From Vulcanisaeta thermophila (GTDB lineage Archaea; Thermoproteota; Thermoprotei; Thermoproteales; Thermocladiaceae): a stretch of DNA of 64,000 nt. Both the position numbers and the translations under genes were made by a program. Positions 59,013 through 64,000 of this stretch are shown here, one piece after another. A model generated the notes under the pieces. The model did not search any database, was not told where the DNA came from, and saw only the letters and a program-made list of their open reading frames with translations. Numbering within the stretch: position 1 is the stretch's first letter; each line of letters begins with the position of its first letter. Location: positions 62,001-126,000 of the forward strand of contig NZ_BCLI01000005.1 of the NCBI RefSeq assembly GCF_001748385.1, in the 5' to 3' direction.

Positions 59013-60819
59013 GGGTTATCACCGTGGTTAAGTACCTGGCCCTCTCCACATCGGCAGGGCTTGGTAGGTTCCTGGAGTATAGGGCTGCCTCGGCTATGAG
59101 GAATAACTCACTTAGTGCGTTGAGTTCATCATTACTTAATTTGTCCCTAACCATTGCCAGGTACTCCCTGAAGGTATACTTATCACTGAAGGCCACACCT
59201 GTCCTTAAGCTTATGTGAGCAATCGCCCTGGCTGTGTATGTTATTACCCCCATAACATTGGGGTTCCTAAGCCTCGCCGGTGGTGTGAGCCTCACGAGGC
59301 TACTCTCCACCCTCAACCTCTCCCACTCCTCAACACCTCCCCCAACCTCCTGGACTGGGCCCCTGCGCCTGTTCCTACGGATTATGAGTAGGGCCCCTGG
59401 CACGATGATTATTGGGACTATTAATTGGATTGGGTTGATCACGAGGACCCTGGCACTGCCCGTCACGCCCATGTATGGTGGGTTGCCGGGTATGGTTATG
59501 GTGATGTTGTGGTAACCCGTGGATAGTGTGATGGGTATTGTCAACGTCACCGTGGAATTACCACCACTCACCACCTCACTAAATACCTGACCACCAATCA
59601 TTACGACCACGGTCTCATTGCCCACGGAGGGTTTAATGCCCAGGCCCAGGGTCATGGGCGCACCAGCCACCGCAATGCCGGGTATCGCCATGCTCAGTGT
59701 GCGTGGGATTCCGATTATGGTTATGAGTGTTGTGTACGTGGCTGGTGAGTAGGTCCCGTTTGGCTGTACGTTGATAATAAGTGAGTAATTACCTGGCACC
59801 AGACCTGAGGTGTTGATTACCGCCTTGAACCACCCGTAATCATTGGTCATAGTAACTGTGGTGAGGTTTCCCAGGGTTATTTGGACAACCCTACCCGGCA
59901 GCCCCGATACGTAGCCCGTAATGGGGATTTCAAAACCCCAATAAACCGTGTTGTTTATGAGAACTGTTACTACGGTTTCGTTGAATAGCACGGTTATTGT
60001 GGTGTTTGCGCTCGATGGTAGGTAGCCGCTGGTTAGTGGTGGGTTGTAGGTGGCGGTTATTGTGATTGTTTCTGTGTACACGCTGGGTATGCCAATGATT
60101 GCTGTGTAGTAACCAGTGTTATTCGTCAATGCCTCGCCCACGGTCTGCCTGTTTATTGTTAGGATTATTGTGGCGTTTGGGATGGGCGTACCATTCGCCG
60201 TCGTGAGTTGCCCGGTGACTGTGATGTTGGAGCCCACGTAGGCCTCTGTGGAGTTTGTGTGGATTGTTAGCACGGTTCCTGTGAACTTGTTGCTGGTTAT
60301 GTTCATTAATTCCTCCCTGTACTCATTTAATTCATTGGTTAATTTCACCTCATACTCACTGGCTAGGGTGGGTGATACCGTGCTTAGTGCGTTTATGAGT
60401 GATGATATGTCCCGCTGCGTGTTGGGTATCATGTCCAGTCCCTCCATGGCCACCCCAAGGGCTCCTGTATAATTACCGCTGATGAGTAGTGACTTGGCCA
60501 GTATCACGTATTGGTTGAGGGTCATTAATTCATTGTTTACCTTACCCATTAAATCAATAATTTGCTTTGCAATGATTAACTTAGCTACTGCCGTTGAGTT
60601 TAGTAGTTTAATTCCAAGCGCCGCCTCACTGTACTCACCAGCCGCTGTTAGGTTGAGTATGTGTGTCAGCGCCAATGTTAAGGATTTATTAACTATAGAC
60701 AATTGGGCTGCCTCTGGGTTTATTACGTGGCCAAAGACCCCAACCTCCAGGTAGCCCAGGTAGATTATGATTATTAATACAGCCAGGGCCGCCAGTGATA
60801 ATGCCAGTGTGGGTTTCAT
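59002..60819 (-). CDS. Secreted/membrane protein with Ig-like repeats and DUF4129-type tail
   Basis: 605 residues. N-terminal signal anchor (LALSLAALAVLIIIIYLGYL), a helical stretch to about 180, then Ig-like repeats (VGSNITVTGQLTTANGTPIP; PITGYVSGLPGRVVQITLGN; third near 380), one span (LIVPIIIVPGALLIIRRNRR) and a cytoplasmic helical tail with VAFSDKYTFREYLAMVRDKL and LSELFLIAEAALYSR, as in DUF4129. Many N-x-S/T sites suggest N-glycosylation. It lies upstream of DUF4350-like, MoxR and DUF58 genes. Confidence 0.7.
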   Translation of the reverse strand: MKPTLALSLAALAVLIIIIYLGYLEVGVFGHVINPEAAQLSIVNKSLTLALTHILNLTAAGEYSEAALGIKLLNSTAVAKLIIAKQIIDLMGKVNNELMTLNQYVILAKSLLISGNYTGALGVAMEGLDMIPNTQRDISSLINALSTVSPTLASEYEVKLTNELNEYREELMNITSNKFTGTVLTIHTNSTEAYVGSNITVTGQLTTANGTPIPNATIILTINRQTVGEALTNNTGYYTAIIGIPSVYTETITITATYNPPLTSGYLPSSANTTITVLFNETVVTVLINNTVYWGFEIPITGYVSGLPGRVVQITLGNLTTVTMTNDYGWFKAVINTSGLVPGNYSLIINVQPNGTYSPATYTTLITIIGIPRTLSMAIPGIAVAGAPMTLGLGIKPSVGNETVVVMIGGQVFSEVVSGGNSTVTLTIPITLSTGYHNITITIPGNPPYMGVTGSARVLVINPIQLIVPIIIVPGALLIIRRNRRRGPVQEVGGGVEEWERLRVESSLVRLTPPARLRNPNVMGVITYTARAIAHISLRTGVAFSDKYTFREYLAMVRDKLSNDELNALSELFLIAEAALYSRNLPSPADVERARYLTTVITHEA

Positions 60820-61070
60820 GGGAATCCCAGTATCGCTATTATCCTGGTTATTGCGAAGTAGAGGAATGCCAATACCAACGCAGTTATTAATACGTCATTG
60901 ACCAACCTGAGCCTCCTTGGTAATGGGCTGTATATGAGCATCGTGACTATGTATATCAACGCCATTATTGAGACGTAGATCCCCAAATCACTGACCCTGA
61001 GGTATGCTAGGAATGCGTAGGCCACTCCGTAGAGTATGGCCTGGGTTATTAGTAATTCCTTAAGTACCAA
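60816..61070 (-). CDS. Small three-span membrane protein
   Basis: 84 residues with three hydrophobic segments (LITQAILYGVAYAFLAYL, YVSIMALIYIVTMLIYS, VLITALVLAFLYFAITRII). It overlaps both neighbours (4 and 11 bases), so it is surely part of the operon. No family name is known to me. Confidence 0.6.
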   Translation of the reverse strand: MVLKELLITQAILYGVAYAFLAYLRVSDLGIYVSIMALIYIVTMLIYSPLPRRLRLVNDVLITALVLAFLYFAITRIIAILGFP

Positions 61071-61779
61071 GGAGGGTCACCTCAACCCAGTACTCACCAC
61101 CCCTGGAGCCCTCTGAGTCATAAATCACAGGCCTATTTAAGGACTCAGCAACCACGGAGGCGACTATGGAGGCCATTGGTGAGCCTAGCACCGCCCTAAC
61201 CACTGTGTTGCCATAGGCATTCACGGCCCTGGACCCATTAATCACGACCCTAACCCTATCACCATCCACGTGGGAAATGACCCTCCTGGCGAGGCCCAGG
61301 TGATTAACAATGCAGTTGTTGAGTGATGATTCCAGGTCCGTGGATATGGCCCCCGACTCCCTGCATAGCTCCACGGCCCTCGTACCCATGGTCCTCACCA
61401 GAATCCCAACCTCGTTTGGTGAAGGTCCATACTTAACAATGAGTCCCGTGGGTATGTTGGTGAGCCCCGTGGGCTGTGCCGGTGTTATTAATGCGTATGC
61501 CCTCGAATCCTGGGTTAGTGAGGATGGTAGGTAAACAGCCTTATTGACGATGCCCACGCTCTCTATTAATGCCGCCACGTTCTCCCAGGCCGTGCTCATC
61601 AACTCCTGGTTTACACCGCCCAGGGAGTCCTCACCCCACGTGGCCAGTATGCCCATTATTAATATGGAGATGCCCATTATGAATACTGGTATGGAGTTCA
61701 GGATTAAGTACCCAATGGCCGTGACCCCTGCACCGAGGATCAGCAGCGAAATGCCCAGGTCGACCCTCATCCGAAGCAC
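61060..61779 (-). CDS. Membrane protein with cytosolic alpha/beta domain
   Basis: 239 residues. Two N-terminal spans (LGISLLILGAGVTAIGYLI and VFIMGISILIMGILATW), then a soluble domain with AWENVAALIESVGIV, KAVYLPSSLT, VGILVRTMGTRAVELC and RRVISHVDGDRVRVVINGSR. The family is not recognised; similar proteins are usual in this operon type as far as I recall. Overlaps its neighbours by 11 and 13 bases. Confidence 0.6.
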   Translation of the reverse strand: MLRMRVDLGISLLILGAGVTAIGYLILNSIPVFIMGISILIMGILATWGEDSLGGVNQELMSTAWENVAALIESVGIVNKAVYLPSSLTQDSRAYALITPAQPTGLTNIPTGLIVKYGPSPNEVGILVRTMGTRAVELCRESGAISTDLESSLNNCIVNHLGLARRVISHVDGDRVRVVINGSRAVNAYGNTVVRAVLGSPMASIVASVVAESLNRPVIYDSEGSRGGEYWVEVTLLGT

Positions 61780-62354
61780 CTACTCCTCCTACTTAAATAA
61801 TAATTGCTTTTCCTAATGGCTGCGGTGGTTAGTAGGGCGGTTGTTACCAGGGTTGTTGACACTACTATGGGTATGAGCCTAATACCCCACGGTGTGTAGT
61901 TGAGGATGAGCCCTATCAGTGGTGTAATGGCTAGGCTAAGCCCAATGGATAGTGCCAGCCTCTCCAGGGGCTTGAGCTCATCACCCCTGGGGTACAGAGT
62001 CTCGACTAGGGAGTAACCTGGCATGAACAATGTCATTAGTGCGCCGAGCGCATACCTAATGTACATTAACGGGCCACTGCTTATTAGGAGTACGGCTGAT
62101 AACGAGGCCAGGGATATGCCGAGGACCACCCAGTACCAAAGGCCCTCGATGCTTAGGAAGTACATGGCCCTATTATCCATTGGGTATCCCTCAAGCTCCA
62201 CCGCACCCCTCTTCCAAAGCATCATTAATTCATAAGCCACGTACTCCCTGGGAACCCCAACCCTACTGGAAACCTCATTAACAATCTCCTCAACCGTGGC
62301 GCAGGGCCTCCTCTCAACCTCCCTAAGCACCGCATCCCTAATATCACTAGCCAC
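61767..62354 (-). CDS. Winged-helix plus DUF1616 membrane protein
   Basis: 195 residues. The first 65 look like a winged helix (VLREVERRPCATVEEIVNEV, YVAYELMMLWKRGAVELEGY). Four spans follow with the DUF1616 signature LFMPGYSLVETLYPRGDELK then PLERLALSIGLSLAI and NYTPWGIRL. The outside half of DUF1616 is on the separate gene upstream, overlapping by 8 bases. Confidence 0.8.
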   Translation of the reverse strand: MASDIRDAVLREVERRPCATVEEIVNEVSSRVGVPREYVAYELMMLWKRGAVELEGYPMDNRAMYFLSIEGLWYWVVLGISLASLSAVLLISSGPLMYIRYALGALMTLFMPGYSLVETLYPRGDELKPLERLALSIGLSLAITPLIGLILNYTPWGIRLIPIVVSTTLVTTALLTTAAIRKSNYYLSRRSRCFG

Positions 62355-63249
62355 TGGGCATCACCCCGGTGGCGTTTATCCACAACTGCACGTAATTACC
62401 CGTGTAGGTCAGTGTTAGGTTGCTTGGGTCGTAGTACCAAAGCTCGGCCACAACCCTGTAGGTGCCTGTGGAGTTTAGGGAGAAGGTTAATGGGGTGGTG
62501 TAGGTGGCGTTGTTTAGGAGGACCACCTGGTACATTATTGTGGGCGTGAGGTCCAGCGGTGGCTCCGCCGTGGTATTGCTCGTTATGTAAACCTTGATTA
62601 CGTACCAAATGGGCCTATCCATGTGATTGTAAATGAATAGGTATAGGTTTACGGGCTGCCCCACGGGAACCACGGTTGGGTAATCACCAATGCTCATGTT
62701 GGAATTAAGAAGGGCTATTGCCGAGAAGGGTTCATGCGGACCACCAACAATCATTACGGCCACCCCAAATGCCACGAAAACCACCATCACTGCCGCCAGG
62801 ACGCCCAGGACCTCCTCATTGAATAACAGGGTCCTCTCACCACCACTGGTGCGATTAACCCTATACTTACCCCTAAACCTGAGCCATAACCCACCAAGGA
62901 TCTCCCTACGCCTTACGTACAACAGTACGGGCAGTGCAATAACCACGAGCAACGCAATTATTATCAATGCCAGGTTGAGCCAGTGGTGTAGGTGGACCGT
63001 GGGCGCCATGGAGTTGGCGGTGGTGATTATGTACTCGGCCATTAACGTGGCATTGCTGGTGTAGCCCTCCTGCTCGAGTTCGATGGCTTCATTGAGCGCA
63101 TTGACCAATGAGGTCACGTTGGCACCCTCAGCGCCTAATTTAGACACCATGGAGTAGGCCGTGAGTAGTTGGTTTACCTGGGCCACCGTGGGTATGGCTA
63201 GAATCCCAATAGCCAGTACTATGATTGGGATTAGCAGGTACGCCCTCAT
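62347..63249 (-). CDS. Signal-anchored protein with DUF1616 outer domain
   Basis: 300 residues. N-terminal signal (LLIPIIVLAIGILAIPTVA), a helical segment, one span (LNLALIIIALLVVIALPVLLY is divided by a short loop), a cytoplasmic basic stretch, a further span (VLGVLAAVMVVFVAFGVAVM), then the DUF1616-type beta domain with DYPTVVPVGQPVNLYLFIYN and STGTYRVVAELWYYD. First gene of the eight-gene operon; a TATA-like attaattaa is about 45 bases upstream. Confidence 0.7.
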   Translation of the reverse strand: MRAYLLIPIIVLAIGILAIPTVAQVNQLLTAYSMVSKLGAEGANVTSLVNALNEAIELEQEGYTSNATLMAEYIITTANSMAPTVHLHHWLNLALIIIALLVVIALPVLLYVRRREILGGLWLRFRGKYRVNRTSGGERTLLFNEEVLGVLAAVMVVFVAFGVAVMIVGGPHEPFSAIALLNSNMSIGDYPTVVPVGQPVNLYLFIYNHMDRPIWYVIKVYITSNTTAEPPLDLTPTIMYQVVLLNNATYTTPLTFSLNSTGTYRVVAELWYYDPSNLTLTYTGNYVQLWINATGVMPSG

Positions 63250-63385
63250 ATTAGGGACCCAGGTTGGGTACTTTGTGGATTGTGGGTGTTAATTAATAAT
63301 GATGGGGTAATCAATCCCTGACCATAATGCATGTGAAGATGTTTATTCATAATTCAGGGCTTGGTTAAAACTGGAGAAATAAAGC
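63250..63385. other. Intergenic region
   Basis: Contains the presumed promoter of the DUF1616 operon (attaattaa near 63291-63299). An atgatgg and a ctga 12 bases apart (about 63299-63321) are not enough to call a C/D sRNA. Confidence 0.3.
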
Positions 63386-64000
63386 TTACCCACTCAACAC
63401 GGCGGTGAAGGGTTTGACCATGAACTTCAGAAACCTGGGTAGTTGATTCATTACTGACTGGGGTATGGGCTTCATTATGTAAATAACGGCTAGGGTGTCC
63501 ATGAGTAGTATGATTTGAGATATTGGCCAACCACGCATTACCGTGATTGCCGATGATGCGGATGCCAACATGCCAATTACCAATAGGTTGAACAGGACGT
63601 CCCTATCCCTAAGGTGTGCATCGCTGATTATGAACGTAATTAACGAGGTCACTGAGGATAAGTATGATGAAAGGATTACTGAGTAGAAGCCTAGGTACTT
63701 AACGGTGGTTATGAATGTTAAGAGGCCCACGGTAATCCCCAATGCCGAGACCTTAACCGAGTGCCAACCCCTACCAAGGACCCAGTAGTATATTGTGTAT
63801 ATGCCCACCGGCGCCGAAATCACTGCGGAGGCGAATAGCAGCATTCCGTAGGGTATGGCCCTCACGTAATCACCATGCACAATGCCCAGGATGGGAAGTA
63901 GTGGGGCGGCTAATGTGGCTAACTGCGATAGTAAACCGCCGATCACTATAGCGGAGATTGTGTAATCCTTTATCAAGGCCTTTGTATTACCGCCTGCGCC
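63386..64000 (-). CDS. Multi-span membrane protein, flippase-like C-terminus (5' end outside window)
   Basis: The frame is open to the right edge (at least 205 residues). It holds six or more spans with loops of the kind found in the C-terminal half of polysaccharide flippases (MOP/MVF superfamily): GGNTKALIKDYTISA before a span, then VLGRGWHSVKVSALGITVGL and SDAHLRDRDVLFNLLVIGML. The TTG at 63976 is probably internal. Adjacent DPM-like genes make a lipid-linked glycan flippase plausible, but the identification is weak. Confidence 0.5.
   Translation of the reverse strand, partial: GAGGNTKALIKDYTISAIVIGGLLSQLATLAAPLLPILGIVHGDYVRAIPYGMLLFASAVISAPVGIYTIYYWVLGRGWHSVKVSALGITVGLLTFITTVKYLGFYSVILSSYLSSVTSLITFIISDAHLRDRDVLFNLLVIGMLASASSAITVMRGWPISQIILLMDTLAVIYIMKPIPQSVMNQLPRFLKFMVKPFTAVLSG

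Noticed and set aside
1-64000. CRISPR arrays, rRNA genes, complete insertion sequences
   Set aside because: No regularly spaced repeats, no rRNA segments and no intact transposase with paired ends were seen. Repeated signals are protein-family paralogues.

Overview
The window looks like a hyperthermophilic crenarchaeon (Thermoproteota), most probably of the Thermoproteales, Vulcanisaeta/Caldivirga type. The grounds are an archaeal-type translation factor aIF2-beta, GTP cyclohydrolase III, an encoded CCA on tRNA-Cys, TATA boxes 20-30 bases before many start codons (leaderless transcripts), PaREP1/HEPN genes typical of Thermoproteales, a C/D-box sRNA, and DUF1616/DUF58/MoxR surface operons. The species is inferred, not proven.

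Region 1 (1-5.6 kb) is ordinary chromosomal backbone: a membrane-anchored winged-helix protein running in from the left, GTP cyclohydrolase III, an ACT-domain protein, aIF2-beta, a radical SAM enzyme and an MFS permease. Region 2 (5.5-11.8 kb) mixes backbone (CBS protein, tRNA-Cys, purine permease) with accessory pieces: an unannotated C/D-box sRNA, a frameshifted PaREP1 gene, a truncated TnpB with GC-rich hairpins behind it, a clan AA aspartic-protease-like gene, a HEPN pair and a decayed AAA ATPase.

Region 3 (11.8-31.2 kb, nearly all minus strand) is a worn surface-glycan region: a sulfatase-like/CysD-like pair, FkbM methyltransferases, a CsaB-like pyruvyl transferase, GT2 and GT4 glycosyltransferases and a P-loop kinase, with at least seven broken genes between them. 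Region 4 (31.2-42.6 kb) is a long, tightly packed glycosyltransferase operon that starts at an NDP-sugar epimerase and contains a polysaccharide deacetylase, a large membrane protein and a GT4 gene interrupted at an (AG)6 microsatellite.

Region 5 (42.6-49.3 kb) resembles a defence island. Two OLD/AAA15-type ATPases each have a small partner (one Toprim-like, one possibly PD-(D/E)XK-like), next to a tandem pair of archaeal AAA ATPases and remnants of a HepT-like HEPN gene and a further ATPase. This is the best candidate here for an undescribed system.

Region 6 (49.4-64 kb) carries a three-gene FtsX/MacB-type ABC exporter, a membrane glycosyltransferase trio (DPM/AglJ-like GT2, processive-type GT2, multi-span membrane protein), and an eight-gene operon (DUF1616 halves, DUF4129-type, DUF4350-like, MoxR, DUF58) probably concerned with envelope assembly. 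It ends in a partial multi-span membrane protein, possibly a lipid-linked glycan flippase. No rRNA and no CRISPR array were seen.
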